Below, one piece after another: positions 1-9,355 of a stretch of DNA of 64,000 bases. Position 1 is the first letter of the stretch. Every line of letters begins with the position of its first letter. Origin of the DNA: an uncultured Bacteroidales bacterium (lineage in GTDB: Bacteria; Bacteroidota; Bacteroidia; Bacteroidales; Muribaculaceae); the NCBI GenBank assembly GCA_902776835.1, contig CACYRK010000003.1, positions 62,001 to 126,000 of the forward strand, in the 5' to 3' direction. Made by a program: the position numbers and the translations under genes. The notes below the pieces were generated by a model. The model searched no databases and had not been told where the DNA came from. It saw nothing but the letters and a program-made list of their open reading frames with translations.

Positions 1-822
1 GTGCAACTGCTGATAACTGGGTCGTCGGCACTCCAACTTCAAGACACTATCAACGAACCTCTCACCGGACGCAAGTGGGAATATCACCTTTTTCCCATTT
101 CGACGTCAGAAATACTGAATAATGCCGGAATAATTGCTGTGAAGCAGAGTCTGGAAAGACGTCTCGTTTATGGATCTTACCCCGACGTAATAAACAATAC
201 TGAAGATTCACGCAAAATACTCACAAACTTAGCTGACAGTTATCTTTACAAAGACATTCTATCACTGGATTATGTGCGAAAACCTGCTTTGCTTGAAAAA
301 CTGTTGGTGGCTTTAGCCTTGCAAGTTGGTTCAGAAGTGTCATACAACGAGTTGTCTCAAACTGTGGGCTGCGACACCAAAACCATCGAGAAATATATCG
401 ACCTGCTTGAGAAATGCTATATCATATTCCGCCTTCAAGCATACAGCCGAAATTTAAGAAACGAATTAAAAAAGAGCAAAAAGATTTATTTCGTCGATAA
501 TGGGATTCGCAACGCCATTATTCAAAACTACTCACCACTATCGCTGCGCAACGACATTGGCTCACTATGGGAAAATTTCATTATCAGCGAACGCATGAAA
601 GCAAACAGTTACAATGGTATTTACGCAAATTCATATTTTTGGCGCAACAGTCAACAGCAAGAAATTGACTACATCGAAGAGTGTGACGGCAAAATCAAGG
701 CCTTTGAGATTAAATGGAATCCACGGAAAGCAAATGTGAAGATCCCTATTTCATTTCAGGCGGCTTATAATGTTGAGAGTTTTGTGGTTATTACTCCCGA
801 CAACTATTTACAATATCTCTAA
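1..822 (+). CDS. AAA-family ATPase with DUF4143 C-terminus (5' truncated by window edge)
   Basis: The reading frame is open from the first base, so the true start and the Walker A region lie outside the window. The visible 273 residues begin in the late ATPase core (ITGSSALQL, like sensor 1 of AAA_14 proteins). They continue into a winged-helix-like stretch (YNELSQTVGCDTKTIEKYI) and end in a DUF4143-type domain with IDY and EIKW, the acidic/lysine signature of a PD-(D/E)xK fold. Proteins of this kind are common and often horizontally exchanged in Bacteroidales; their cellular role is not settled. The gene is visibly more AT-rich than the phosphatase genes that follow, which fits a foreign origin. 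Family assignment is confident, function is not. Confidence 0.85.
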   Translation: MQLLITGSSALQLQDTINEPLTGRKWEYHLFPISTSEILNNAGIIAVKQSLERRLVYGSYPDVINNTEDSRKILTNLADSYLYKDILSLDYVRKPALLEKLLVALALQVGSEVSYNELSQTVGCDTKTIEKYIDLLEKCYIIFRLQAYSRNLRNELKKSKKIYFVDNGIRNAIIQNYSPLSLRNDIGSLWENFIISERMKANSYNGIYANSYFWRNSQQQEIDYIEECDGKIKAFEIKWNPRKANVKIPISFQAAYNVESFVVITPDNYLQYL

Positions 823-882
823 TCCAAAAAATAAGTGGAATTTTTGGATTACAATCCAAAAAAATAGCCGAATTTTTGGATT
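821..882. repeat. Tandem pair of 10-bp-stem hairpins at the ATPase stop codon
   Basis: Two copies of AATCCAAAAA, a 10-nt loop and TTTTTGGATT lie 32 bp apart (821-850 and 853-882). Each forms a perfect 10-bp stem and the first overlaps the stop codon. They may act as a terminator for the ATPase gene or as a paired protein-binding palindrome; the loops differ (ataagtggaa and aatagccgaa) while the arms are identical. Confidence 0.7.
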
Positions 883-925
883 ATGCCCTTGCAGATATCG
901 TCTCAACAAGAAAATAATTCACATA

Positions 926-957
926 TTTGGCATTTCGGTCGCCATGCACTAACTTTG
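926..957 (+). promoter_or_regulatory. Bacteroidetes promoter for the phosphatase pair
   Basis: A -33 TTTG (926-929) and a -7 TAACTTTG (950-957) are separated by 20 nt, matching the Bacteroidetes primary sigma consensus. The start codon at 987 follows after about 30 nt, which supports that start over the in-frame ATG at 927, which lies upstream of the -7 box. Confidence 0.75.
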
Positions 958-986
958 CACCAGAAACTATAAAAGCATCGACGATA

Positions 987-2273
987 ATGAGAAAACTTGT
1001 GCTATTATTGGCATTGGCGGCCACGCTGGCCGTCGCTGCCGGCGTACGCGACGACTTCAAGCAAGACATTCGTCGCAGTGCCAACAACTACTACGCCTAC
1101 CCCGACGGCGACCTGCCCGCGCTCACTCCGGCCCCGGCAGGCTACGAGCCGTTTTTCCTCAACCACTACGGCCGTCACGGCAGCCGATGGCTGATAGGCA
1201 AACGGCTGTATAACTTTCCCGTCGAGCAACTCGAGATTGGCGAGCGCAACGGCAAACTCACCCCGCGCGGCAAGGAAGTGCTGGCCATCTTGCGTGAGTT
1301 GCGCGAAAGCGCACGCGGCCGCGATGGCGAGTTAAGCGACATCGGTGCCGAGCAGCACCAGCGCATAGCGCGCCGCATGATGGCAAACTTCCCGCAGGTG
1401 TTTGCCGGCGACGCCCCAGTGCGCGCACGCAGCACCGTGGTGATTCGATGCCTGCTCTCGATGCAGAACGAGGTGGACGTGCTCAAGAGTCTCAACCCGC
1501 AACTGCGCATCACCACCGACGCCAGCGAGGCCGAGATGTACTACATGAACTACGACGACCCTGTGGCATCGCCGCTGCGCAAGCAAGCCTACCACTACTT
1601 CCACGAGTTCCGCGACAAGCACATCAAACCTGAGAAGTTTCTCAAGCGGCTGTTTACCGACGCGCGCTTTGCCCGCGACAGCATTGACGGCAGCGGGCTG
1701 ATGATTGACCTCTTCGACGTGGTGGGCAACATGCAGAGCCACCATCAGTGGGAAGCCACCGATCTCTACGACCTGTACTCGCTCGACGATGCCTACAATG
1801 TGTGGGCTTACAACAACGTGCGCTGGTACATCTTTGCCGGCAACACCCCGCTCACACAAGGCCGCGTGCCATACATGGAGGCGCACCTGCTGCGCTCGCT
1901 CATCGAGGATGCCGACTATGCCATCGCGCAGGGCGGCAACAGCGCCAGCCTGCGCTTCGGCCACGAGAGCGTGGTGCTGCCGCTGATATGCCTCATGGGA
2001 ATCAATGGCGCCGACTACAGCACCACCGACCTCGAGCACCTGGCCGACAACTGGCAGAGTTACAAAATATTCCCCATGGCGTGCAACCTGCAGATGGTGT
2101 ACTACCGCAACGCTGCCGGCGACGACATCCTGGTGAAACTCTTGCTCAATGAGCGCGAGGCCACGCTGCCCATCGCCACCGACATGGCGCCCTATTACCG
2201 CTGGCGCGACGTGCGCAACTACTTTATGGACAAACTCTCACGTGAACCTTACATTCAACCCATCATACAATGA
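987..2273 (+). CDS. Secreted histidine acid phosphatase (MINPP/phytase-like), copy 1
   Basis: The 428-residue protein starts with a signal peptide (MRKLVLLLALAATLAVAAG). It has the catalytic RHGxR motif of clade-2 histidine phosphatases at about residues 63-67 (HYGRHGSRW) and a late GHES that corresponds to the proton-donor HE/HAE motif. Family members hydrolyse phosphomonoesters, and the Bacteroides relatives include multiple inositol polyphosphate phosphatases (phytate degradation). It is probably periplasmic or exported. The start at 987 was chosen because it begins the signal peptide and follows the promoter. Its stop overlaps the start of a paralogue by ATGA, so the two are translationally coupled. 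Substrate is inferred, not shown. Confidence 0.85.
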   Translation: MRKLVLLLALAATLAVAAGVRDDFKQDIRRSANNYYAYPDGDLPALTPAPAGYEPFFLNHYGRHGSRWLIGKRLYNFPVEQLEIGERNGKLTPRGKEVLAILRELRESARGRDGELSDIGAEQHQRIARRMMANFPQVFAGDAPVRARSTVVIRCLLSMQNEVDVLKSLNPQLRITTDASEAEMYYMNYDDPVASPLRKQAYHYFHEFRDKHIKPEKFLKRLFTDARFARDSIDGSGLMIDLFDVVGNMQSHHQWEATDLYDLYSLDDAYNVWAYNNVRWYIFAGNTPLTQGRVPYMEAHLLRSLIEDADYAIAQGGNSASLRFGHESVVLPLICLMGINGADYSTTDLEHLADNWQSYKIFPMACNLQMVYYRNAAGDDILVKLLLNEREATLPIATDMAPYYRWRDVRNYFMDKLSREPYIQPIIQ

Positions 2274-3592
2274 AATTACACCGCATAATCGCCCTGCTCG
2301 CCGCGGCGCTCACCCTCAGCGCCGTGTGGGCCGCCACAGCACACGACGAGGTCTCGAGCAACTATCGCCGCAGCGCGAGCAACCATCACGCCTACCCCAT
2401 CGGCACCGAAGTGCCTGTTCCGGCGCTCACTGCCGCCCCGGCGGGCTACGAAGCGTTCTATATCGACCACTACGGCCGGCACGGCAGCCGCTGGCTCACA
2501 CGGCAGGCCACCTATGAGCGACCCGTGAACCAACTGATGCGCGCGCAACGCGAAGGCCGCCTGAACCCCGTGGGCGAGCGACTGCTGCGCACCCTGCAAC
2601 GCATCAATCTGGCCGCGACACAGCGCGCCGGCGACCTCACCGACGTGGGAGCCGAGCAACACCAAGCCATAGCACAGCGCATGGCACATAACTTCCCCAG
2701 CGTCTTCACCGACGATGCCATAATCGACGCGCGCTCAACGGTGATTCTGCGCTGCATCCTTTCGATGCAAAACGAGACCATGATGCTGCGCACCGCCAAT
2801 CCGCGCATGCGCATCACCACCGACGCCAGTTACCACGACATGTACTACATGGGGTGGGGCTACGGCGAGGACACCCTGGCCAACGACCTGCGCAAGACCG
2901 TCGACTATATCCCCGACAGCATGTATCGCGCCAATATCGACCCCTCGCGCTTCCTGGCATCGATTATGAGCGACACGCTCGGCGTGAGCCACAGCATCAA
3001 CGCGCTGCAACTGATGCGCGACGTCTTCGACCTGGGCGGCGACCTGCAGAGCCACCACGAGTTCGACGACCTGAACCTCTTCTACCTCTTCACCGACGAT
3101 GAGATTTTCAACCTGTGGCGCATTCGCAACGTCTACTGGTATGTCCACTGGGCCAACGCCCCCGCCAACGGCAACCGCATGCCCTTCATCGAGCGCGCCC
3201 TGCTGCGCGACATGGTCGAGAAGGCCGATGAGGCCATCGCCAGCGGGCAACGCGGCGCCAGCCTGCGATTCGGCCACGAGACCTGCGTGCTGCCACTGGC
3301 TTGCCTCATGGAGATTGACAACGTGAACTACTCGACCACCGACCTCGACAACCTGCACCTCTACTGGCAGGACTACAACATAATTCCCATGGCATGCAAC
3401 ATCCAGATGGTGTTCTACCGCCCGATCGGCGGCGACGCCAATGCCGACAACGTACTGGTGAAAGTGCTCTACAACGAGCACGAGGCCACGCTGCCCGTAG
3501 CCACCGACAACGCGCCTTATTACCGCTGGAGCGACGTGCGACGCGCCTTCATGGCGAAAATCGACACACCCATTTCATGGGCCGTAGAGTGA
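2270..3592 (+). CDS. Secreted histidine acid phosphatase (MINPP/phytase-like), copy 2
   Basis: A 440-residue paralogue of the preceding gene. It has a signal peptide (MKLHRIIALLAAALTLSAVWA), the same HYGRHGSRWL active-site motif near residue 70, and a matching GHETCVLPLACLM proton-donor region. Conserved blocks (DARSTVILRCILSMQNE, RITTDAS, PYYRW near the C-terminus) run through both proteins, so the pair arose by tandem duplication. It overlaps the upstream gene by four bases and is certainly co-transcribed. The loops between conserved blocks have diverged, which may mean different phosphate substrates. No terminator of obvious strength follows before 3632. Confidence 0.85.
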   Translation: MKLHRIIALLAAALTLSAVWAATAHDEVSSNYRRSASNHHAYPIGTEVPVPALTAAPAGYEAFYIDHYGRHGSRWLTRQATYERPVNQLMRAQREGRLNPVGERLLRTLQRINLAATQRAGDLTDVGAEQHQAIAQRMAHNFPSVFTDDAIIDARSTVILRCILSMQNETMMLRTANPRMRITTDASYHDMYYMGWGYGEDTLANDLRKTVDYIPDSMYRANIDPSRFLASIMSDTLGVSHSINALQLMRDVFDLGGDLQSHHEFDDLNLFYLFTDDEIFNLWRIRNVYWYVHWANAPANGNRMPFIERALLRDMVEKADEAIASGQRGASLRFGHETCVLPLACLMEIDNVNYSTTDLDNLHLYWQDYNIIPMACNIQMVFYRPIGGDANADNVLVKVLYNEHEATLPVATDNAPYYRWSDVRRAFMAKIDTPISWAVE

Positions 3593-3631
3593 AAAATGGC
3601 ATTTTATACACCTTAATTGCAGAATTCTACG

Positions 3632-3639
3632 TAACTTTG
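3632..3639 (+). promoter_or_regulatory. -7 promoter element for the zinc-ribbon gene
   Basis: TAACTTTG lies 45 nt before the start codon at 3684. The matching -33 TTTG is not clear at the expected distance, so only half of the promoter is convincing. Confidence 0.5.
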
Positions 3640-3683
3640 CCGATTATTAATTGAATAAGTAACATACAAAATATCGAAACGCT

Positions 3684-5225
3684 ATGAAGTGCTCGAAATG
3701 TGGACATACAGTCCCCGAAGGATCGGCTTTCTGCAACCATTGCGGAGCCGCCATCAACACCAACACACCCTGCCCCCACTGCGAGGCAATGATTCCCGCC
3801 GAGTCGGTCTTCTGCCCCAAGTGCGGCAAGATGGTGCGTGACGACATGGACAAGAACGAATCGACCGTCGCCAAGACTGCCGCCACGGCAGCCGCCGCCA
3901 CCGCAACCACCGCGGCCGCCAGCAAACAACCCACCTACAACGAGTTGCAACGCGAACTCGAAGAGGAGCGCCGCCGCGTGCAAGAAAGCGAAGCCCGCGC
4001 CAAGCAGGCACAGCGTGAACTGCAACGCGCTCAGGAGGAATGGGACGACGAGGAGGATGACGACGATGACGACGAGGGTAACTCGCGCGGCAGCAACTTC
4101 AACCGCAATATGCTCATCGGCATCGGCGTGCTGGCCGCGTTGATTATTCTCTTGACAATCATGCGTGGCTGTGGCAACAGCGACAACCCCAAGAACTCAC
4201 TGGGTGCCGACTCGGCACAAGTGGTGACAAACTCGGGCGCCGAGCCGCTGGCAATCTTCAATGCCGAACTCAGCCGCGCCAACTTCACCGGCGACGGTGC
4301 CGTGGCAACTTGTGCCGTGAGATTTGACGCCGCCGGCGACAAGCCCGAGCGCATCGTGGGTGTGACCTGCCTCTCGAGCAACACCAACCGCTCGTTCTAC
4401 AAGATTTACACCCTCACACGCGACGGCGTGAACTGGAAGCCCGAACTGGCCTATATGCAGCCTCTCGACGGTCGCACCATCACCATGGACAATAGTTCGC
4501 TCATCGCCGACATCAACCAGGTGCCGCGCGCCGTGAAACTCGGCGACAAAGACTACCTCTACTTTGCCTATCTGAACCTGCCCACCGGCGGCAGCAGCAT
4601 GGGCCGCGTATCGCTGGCACTCTTCGACATCGACACCAAGAACAAAAAGCCCACCACGGTCGACTATGACGGCCCGTTCAAGACGCGCGACGACGGCCGC
4701 CAGTACATCTACGGCAAGCCGCTGCAGAGCATCAGCAGCGAGCAGGCGCGCTGGCTCGACGGCGAGGCACACAACCTGAAAATCCTCTATTTTCCCACCG
4801 AGGAAGAGTTGAAAGCCGAGGAGGACGCCAAGGCTAAGGCCGACTCGCTGAAGGCCCTCGCCGACCCCGAGCGCGCCAGCGAAATGTGGAACCAGAACAA
4901 CAATGAGAACCTTGACCAACTCAAGGAAGGCAAGGAGGTGAAGAACAGCACGCAGACCTACGACAAGCCAATCTTCAACATGAAGGATATCGCCAAGAAG
5001 ATTGAAAACGACGCCTACATCGTGTTCCGCCTCAAAGACGGCACCGTGCAGGGCTTCAACAAGGACAAGCGCCGCTACTTCGTCATCTACTCGCCCAGCA
5101 AGGGCGGCGAGGGAGCCACCGACATTGGCTTCGGCGGCGAGAACAACCGCACCGTGCGCATGCGCACCAGCGATGGCCACATCGCCTACGACCTGAACAC
5201 TGGCAAGTCGAAATTAATTGATTAA
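3684..5225 (+). CDS. Double zinc-ribbon membrane protein with extracytoplasmic domain
   Basis: The 513-residue protein opens with two zinc ribbons (CSKCGHTVPEGSAFCNHCG, then CPHCEAMIPAESVFCPKCG). An alanine/threonine linker and a charged coiled coil (about residues 80-120) follow, then an acidic run (EEWDDEEDDDDDDEG) and one membrane helix (about 135-155, LIGIGVLAALIILLTI). The remaining 350 residues should face the periplasm. No catalytic motif is recognised in that part. The zinc ribbon plus single helix layout is shared with the protein at 19434-20270. It heads an apparent three-gene run with the GNAT-like gene and pgi. Function unknown. Confidence 0.8.
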   Translation: MKCSKCGHTVPEGSAFCNHCGAAINTNTPCPHCEAMIPAESVFCPKCGKMVRDDMDKNESTVAKTAATAAAATATTAAASKQPTYNELQRELEEERRRVQESEARAKQAQRELQRAQEEWDDEEDDDDDDEGNSRGSNFNRNMLIGIGVLAALIILLTIMRGCGNSDNPKNSLGADSAQVVTNSGAEPLAIFNAELSRANFTGDGAVATCAVRFDAAGDKPERIVGVTCLSSNTNRSFYKIYTLTRDGVNWKPELAYMQPLDGRTITMDNSSLIADINQVPRAVKLGDKDYLYFAYLNLPTGGSSMGRVSLALFDIDTKNKKPTTVDYDGPFKTRDDGRQYIYGKPLQSISSEQARWLDGEAHNLKILYFPTEEELKAEEDAKAKADSLKALADPERASEMWNQNNNENLDQLKEGKEVKNSTQTYDKPIFNMKDIAKKIENDAYIVFRLKDGTVQGFNKDKRRYFVIYSPSKGGEGATDIGFGGENNRTVRMRTSDGHIAYDLNTGKSKLID

Positions 5226-5229
5226 CAAG

Positions 5230-6369
5230 ATGGTTGAAATTAAAGAATTAAAGCCCACCAAGCACAATCTGCTCAAGTTTGTGCACTTCCCTATCGACAA
5301 CCTCTATGCCGACAACCCCTACTATGTGCCGGCTCTGGTGACCGATGAGGTCGACACCCTCGACCCGACCAAGAACCCAGCGTTTGACTTCTGCGAGAGT
5401 GCCTATTTCATGGCCTATCGCGACGGCAAGCCCGTGGGGCGCATCGCTGGCATCATCAACCACGTGGTCAACAAGCGCTCAGGCATGACGGAAGGCCGCT
5501 TCGGATTCATCGATTTTATCGACGACGAAGAGGTGGTCGACGCGCTCATCGCGGCCGTCGAGAATTGGGCGCGTGGCAAGGGCATGACACGGCTCACCGG
5601 CCCATTGGGATTTACCGATATGGATCCCGAGGGAATGCTCATCGAGGGCTTCGACCAACTGGGCACGCAAGCCACAATCTACAACCTCGACTACTACCCC
5701 AAGCACATGGAGCGACTGGGCTTCGAGAAAGACGCTGACTGGGTGGAGTTTAAAGTCGACGTGCCCGACGCCGTGCCCGAGAAAATGGCGCGTGTGGCCG
5801 AGATCGTTAAGCGCCGTACCGGTGTCGACAACATCAAGTACACGTCGCGCCGCAAACTTGTTAAGGACTACGGCGACGCCATCTTCGCACTCATCAACGA
5901 GGCCTACGACAGCCTGTTCGGCTACTCGCCACTGAGCGAAAAGCAAATCAAGCACTACATCAAGATGTATCTGCCGTTCCTGCCGCTTGAGGACCTCTCG
6001 ATGGTTGTCAAGCCCGATGGCGAACTGGTGGCCGTGGGCGTCACCATCCCCTCGTTGTCGAAGGCACTCATCAAGTGCCGCGGACGACTGTTCCCCTTCG
6101 GGTGGTACCACCTGCTCAAGGCTTTCAAGTGCCATAACGACATCGTGGACCTCCTGCTCATCGCCGTAAAGCCCGAGTATCAGAACAAGGGGGTGAACGC
6201 ACTAATCTTTGCCGACTTGGTGCCGCAATACATCAAGTTCGGATATAAATGGGCCGAGAGCAGCATAGAGTTGGAAACCAATGAGCGCGTGCAGCAACAG
6301 TGGAAATACTTCAATTACGTGCTGCACAAGCGCCGCCGCGCCTACACCCGCCCAATAGCAAATACCTAA
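5230..6369 (+). CDS. GNAT-like acyltransferase family protein
   Basis: A 379-residue cytoplasmic protein conserved in Bacteroidetes. The C-terminal half has the shape of a GNAT domain, with an acetyl-CoA-site-like segment (VKPEYQNKGVNALIF) and a terminal asymmetric strand region (ELETNERVQQQWKYF). The N-terminal half contains a second GNAT-like block with GPLGFTDMDPEGMLIEGF. I chose the ATG at 5230, five bases after the previous stop; a TTG at 5218 would extend it by four residues and overlap the upstream gene. Substrate unknown. It sits between the zinc-ribbon gene and pgi with short gaps, so the three are probably one transcript. Confidence 0.7.
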   Translation: MVEIKELKPTKHNLLKFVHFPIDNLYADNPYYVPALVTDEVDTLDPTKNPAFDFCESAYFMAYRDGKPVGRIAGIINHVVNKRSGMTEGRFGFIDFIDDEEVVDALIAAVENWARGKGMTRLTGPLGFTDMDPEGMLIEGFDQLGTQATIYNLDYYPKHMERLGFEKDADWVEFKVDVPDAVPEKMARVAEIVKRRTGVDNIKYTSRRKLVKDYGDAIFALINEAYDSLFGYSPLSEKQIKHYIKMYLPFLPLEDLSMVVKPDGELVAVGVTIPSLSKALIKCRGRLFPFGWYHLLKAFKCHNDIVDLLLIAVKPEYQNKGVNALIFADLVPQYIKFGYKWAESSIELETNERVQQQWKYFNYVLHKRRRAYTRPIANT

Positions 6370-6393
6370 TAATCAAAAAATATAACAACCATT

Positions 6394-7719
6394 ATGAATA
6401 TTAAGATTGACAACAAGGCGGCATTTACCGCCACTGTGACTCCCGAGGCTGTCGAGGCTCTCAAGCCCGCCGCCATCCAGGCCATCAACACCCTGGAGAC
6501 GGGTAATGGCGCCGGCAGCGACTTCCTGGGCTGGCTGCATCTGCCCTCATCCATCGACGAGGCGCAACTCAGCGCCATTGAGGCCAGCGCGCAACTGCTG
6601 CGCGACGAGTGCGAATACGTGATTGCCATCGGCATCGGCGGCAGTTACCTGGGCGCGAAAGCCGTGATTGAGGCACTGAACGACAATTTTGCCGCATATA
6701 AGCCCGCCAAGGGCGCACGCGTGCTCTTTGCCGGAAACAACATCGGCGAGGACTATCTGCACGACCTGATGACGCTCGTCGAAGGACACAAGTTTGGCAT
6801 CATCGTCATCTCAAAGAGTGGCACCACCACCGAGCCCGCCATCGCCTTCCGCCTGCTCAAGGACATGCTCGAGCGCCAAGAGGGCAAGCAGTGGGCCGCA
6901 CGCCACATCATCGCCATCACCGACGCCAGCAAGGGCGCTCTGCGCCGCCTGGCAACGCAAGAAGGCTACGCCACCTACGTCATTCCCGACAATGTGGGCG
7001 GACGCTTCTCGGTGCTCACCCCCGTGGGCCTGCTGCCCATCGCTGTGGCAGGTTTCGACATCCGAGCCCTCGTGGCCGGTGCCGTGGAGATGGAGCGCGA
7101 GGGCAACGACGAGATGATTGCCTATGCCGCTACACGCAACGCGCTGTATCGCGACGGTAAGAAGATTGAGATCCTCGTCAACTTCGACCCGCGTCTGCAC
7201 TTCCTGGCCGAGTGGTGGAAACAACTCTACGGCGAGAGCGAGGGCAAGGACCACCTGGGCATCTTCCCCGCGGCTGTCGACTTCACCACCGACCTGCACT
7301 CGATGGGACAGTGGATTCAGGACGGCGAGCGCACCATCTTCGAGACCGTGCTCAGCGTGGGCGACCAGCACCACGAGGTGGTCATCCCGCACGACGACGC
7401 CGACCTCGACGGACTCAACTACATCGCCGGCCGACGCGTCGACGAGGTGAACAAGATGGCCGAATTGGGCACCAAACTGGCTCACGTCGACGGCGGCGTG
7501 CCAAACCTGCTGGTGATTATCCCCACCATCAACGAACGCTATCTGGGCCAACTCATCTATTTCTTTGAGAAGGCTTGCGGTATGAGCGGCTATGTGCTCG
7601 GCGTGAACCCGTTCAACCAGCCCGGCGTCGAGGCTTACAAGAAAAATATGTTCGCCTTGCTCAACAAGCCTGGCTACGAGCAGGAGAGCGCAGCAATCCA
7701 AGCCAAACTGCGCCACTGA
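6394..7719 (+). CDS. pgi: Glucose-6-phosphate isomerase
   Basis: A 441-residue cytoplasmic enzyme that interconverts glucose 6-phosphate and fructose 6-phosphate in glycolysis and gluconeogenesis. The length fits the short bacterial PGI class. Diagnostic stretches are [13 protein letters not shown] (sugar-phosphate binding), [31 protein letters not shown] (PGI signature 1) and [13 protein letters not shown]. It starts 24 bases after the GNAT-like gene and ends before a strong bidirectional terminator that faces the convergent carboxynorspermidine dehydrogenase gene. Confidence 0.96.
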   Translation: MNIKIDNKAAFTATVTPEAVEALKPAAIQAINTLETGNGAGSDFLGWLHLPSSIDEAQLSAIEASAQLLRDECEYVIAIGIGGSYLGAKAVIEALNDNFAAYKPAKGARVLFAGNNIGEDYLHDLMTLVEGHKFGIIVISKSGTTTEPAIAFRLLKDMLERQEGKQWAARHIIAITDASKGALRRLATQEGYATYVIPDNVGGRFSVLTPVGLLPIAVAGFDIRALVAGAVEMEREGNDEMIAYAATRNALYRDGKKIEILVNFDPRLHFLAEWWKQLYGESEGKDHLGIFPAAVDFTTDLHSMGQWIQDGERTIFETVLSVGDQHHEVVIPHDDADLDGLNYIAGRRVDEVNKMAELGTKLAHVDGGVPNLLVIIPTINERYLGQLIYFFEKACGMSGYVLGVNPFNQPGVEAYKKNMFALLNKPGYEQESAAIQAKLRH

Positions 7720-7763
7720 TCAGCAACCCCAACATCGCCCCACCAGGGGCCATAAACCAAAAG

Positions 7764-7794
7764 CAGGGGTGGAGCGTTGATTGCTCCACCCCTG
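7764..7794. terminator. Bidirectional terminator between pgi and the dehydrogenase gene
   Basis: CAGGGGTGGAGC (7764-7775) and GCTCCACCCCTG (7783-7794) form a perfect 12-bp stem with a 7-nt loop. It is located 45 nt after the pgi stop, between convergent genes. The U-run is weak (tgttat). Confidence 0.7.
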
Positions 7795-7912
7795 TGTTAT
7801 AATCAAGATTTCAAACAGCCAATTGACTGCTCAACCAGCCAAATCGACTAAATTATTCGTATAATTCGTTTAATTTGTTGACTGATAATTTGTTGACAAT
7901 CTCGATGTGGTG

Positions 7913-9109
7913 TTACAGTTCCAGGTCGATGTTGAAGAGTTCGTGCCAGGGCAGGCCTTGCTTGGCCACCTCGTCGAGGAACGGATCGGGGTCAAACTCC
8001 TCGACATTGTGCACACCGGGCTTCACCCACAGGTCCTTGAGGAACATCATTGCGCCCGTCATGGCCGGCACACCGGTGGTGTAACTCACAGCCTGCATGC
8101 CCGTCTCTTCGTAGGCCTTGTGGTGGTCGCAGTTGTTGTAGATGTAGTAAGTGAGCGGCTTGCCGTCCTTGCCGATACCACTGATGCGGCAGCCGATGCT
8201 CGTCTGGCCGGTGTAATTCTCGCCCAGGTCCTGAGGATTAGGCAGCACCGCCTTGAGGAACTGCAGCGGCACAATCTCCATGCCGTTGTATACGATGGGG
8301 TCGATGCGCGCCATGCCGATGTCCTGAATCACGCGCAGATGGGTTAGATACTCCTCGCCGAAGGTCATCCAGAAGCGTGCCCGCTTGATGGTGGGGAAGT
8401 TGAGGGTGAGCGACTCCAGTTCCTCGTGATACATCAAGTAACTCTCACGCGGCCCAATCTCGGGATAGGTGAGCGGCTTGTGAATCTCGAGGGCGCCGGT
8501 CTGCACCCATTGGCCATCCTGCCAGTAGCGGCCCTTCTGCGTAATCTCGCGGATGTTGATTTCGGGATTGAAGTTGGTGGCAAACGCCTTGCCGTGGTTG
8601 CCGGCGTTGCAGTCCACGATGTCGAGGTAGTGCATCTCCTGGAAATGGTGCTTGGCGGCGCGCGCGGTGTAGATGCCGCTCACGCCCGGGTCGAAGCCGC
8701 AGCCCAGGATTGCCGTCAGGCCGGCCTGCTCGAAGCGCTCACGGTAGGCCCACTGCCAACTGTACTCGAAGTGTGCCTCGTCGCGCGGCTCATAGTTGGC
8801 CGTGTCGAGATAGTTCACGCCGCACTTCAGGCACGCCTCCATGATGGTGAGGTCCTGGTAAGGCAGCGCCAGGTTAATCACCAGGTTGGGCTTGTGGCGC
8901 TCAAACAGGGCCACCAGTTGGTCGACATCGTCGGCATCCACCTGGTCGGTGCTCACGTTGGGGGCGCCAATGGCTGCCGCCACAGCGTCGCACTTGGCAC
9001 GATTGCGCGAGGCAATCACGATTTCATGAAACACATCGGGATTCTGGGCGCACTTGTGAGCGCACACGGTGCCGACGCCACCGCAACCGATAATAATGAC
9101 TTTATTCAT
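7913..9109 (-). CDS. Carboxynorspermidine dehydrogenase (saccharopine dehydrogenase family)
   Basis: The 398-residue protein opens with an NAD(P)-binding Rossmann motif (IIIGCGGVGTVCAHKCA). It is collinear with the Lys9-like carboxy(nor)spermidine dehydrogenases of Bacteroidetes (GCGFDPGVSGIYTARAAKH, then YTTGVPAMTGAMMFL near the C-terminus). This enzyme condenses aspartate semialdehyde with a diamine in the alternative spermidine/norspermidine route. The decarboxylase partner (nspC) is not in this window. The gene is monocistronic, convergent with pgi, and divergent from metG across 246 bases. A -7-like TATATTTG on the minus strand (9171-9178) may be its promoter. The choice of spermidine rather than norspermidine product cannot be made from sequence. 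Confidence 0.85.
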   Translation of the reverse strand: MNKVIIIGCGGVGTVCAHKCAQNPDVFHEIVIASRNRAKCDAVAAAIGAPNVSTDQVDADDVDQLVALFERHKPNLVINLALPYQDLTIMEACLKCGVNYLDTANYEPRDEAHFEYSWQWAYRERFEQAGLTAILGCGFDPGVSGIYTARAAKHHFQEMHYLDIVDCNAGNHGKAFATNFNPEINIREITQKGRYWQDGQWVQTGALEIHKPLTYPEIGPRESYLMYHEELESLTLNFPTIKRARFWMTFGEEYLTHLRVIQDIGMARIDPIVYNGMEIVPLQFLKAVLPNPQDLGENYTGQTSIGCRISGIGKDGKPLTYYIYNNCDHHKAYEETGMQAVSYTTGVPAMTGAMMFLKDLWVKPGVHNVEEFDPDPFLDEVAKQGLPWHELFNIDLEL

Positions 9110-9260
9110 ATCTCAATTCTTTAGCGAGAGTGTTTAATATCCATGTAATTGTGTAACACTATATTTTCTGCAAATATAGCGATTTTCGCCGACACTGCAT
9201 CGCTTCTGCGCCGAAAATGTGGCTAAAAGGCCGTCGGACAGCGGCATCGCACTGCGGCGG

Positions 9261-9292
9261 CTTGCTGGTTTGCAAAAAATATTGTAATTTTG
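9261..9292 (+). promoter_or_regulatory. Probable metG promoter
   Basis: A -7 TAATTTTG (9285-9292) is preceded, 20 nt upstream, by CTTG (9261-9264), a one-base variant of the -33 TTTG. The leader to the metG start is about 60 nt. Confidence 0.55.
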
Positions 9293-9355
9293 CGACTTGA
9301 TTTTTAACATTATGGTGAGGCCATCTTCGGCCCACCGCAAACAATTACAGAAACA

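Noticed and set aside
927..986. Start of the first phosphatase at 927
   Set aside because: The 20 extra residues precede the signal peptide and the ATG at 927 is upstream of the -7 box at 950-957.
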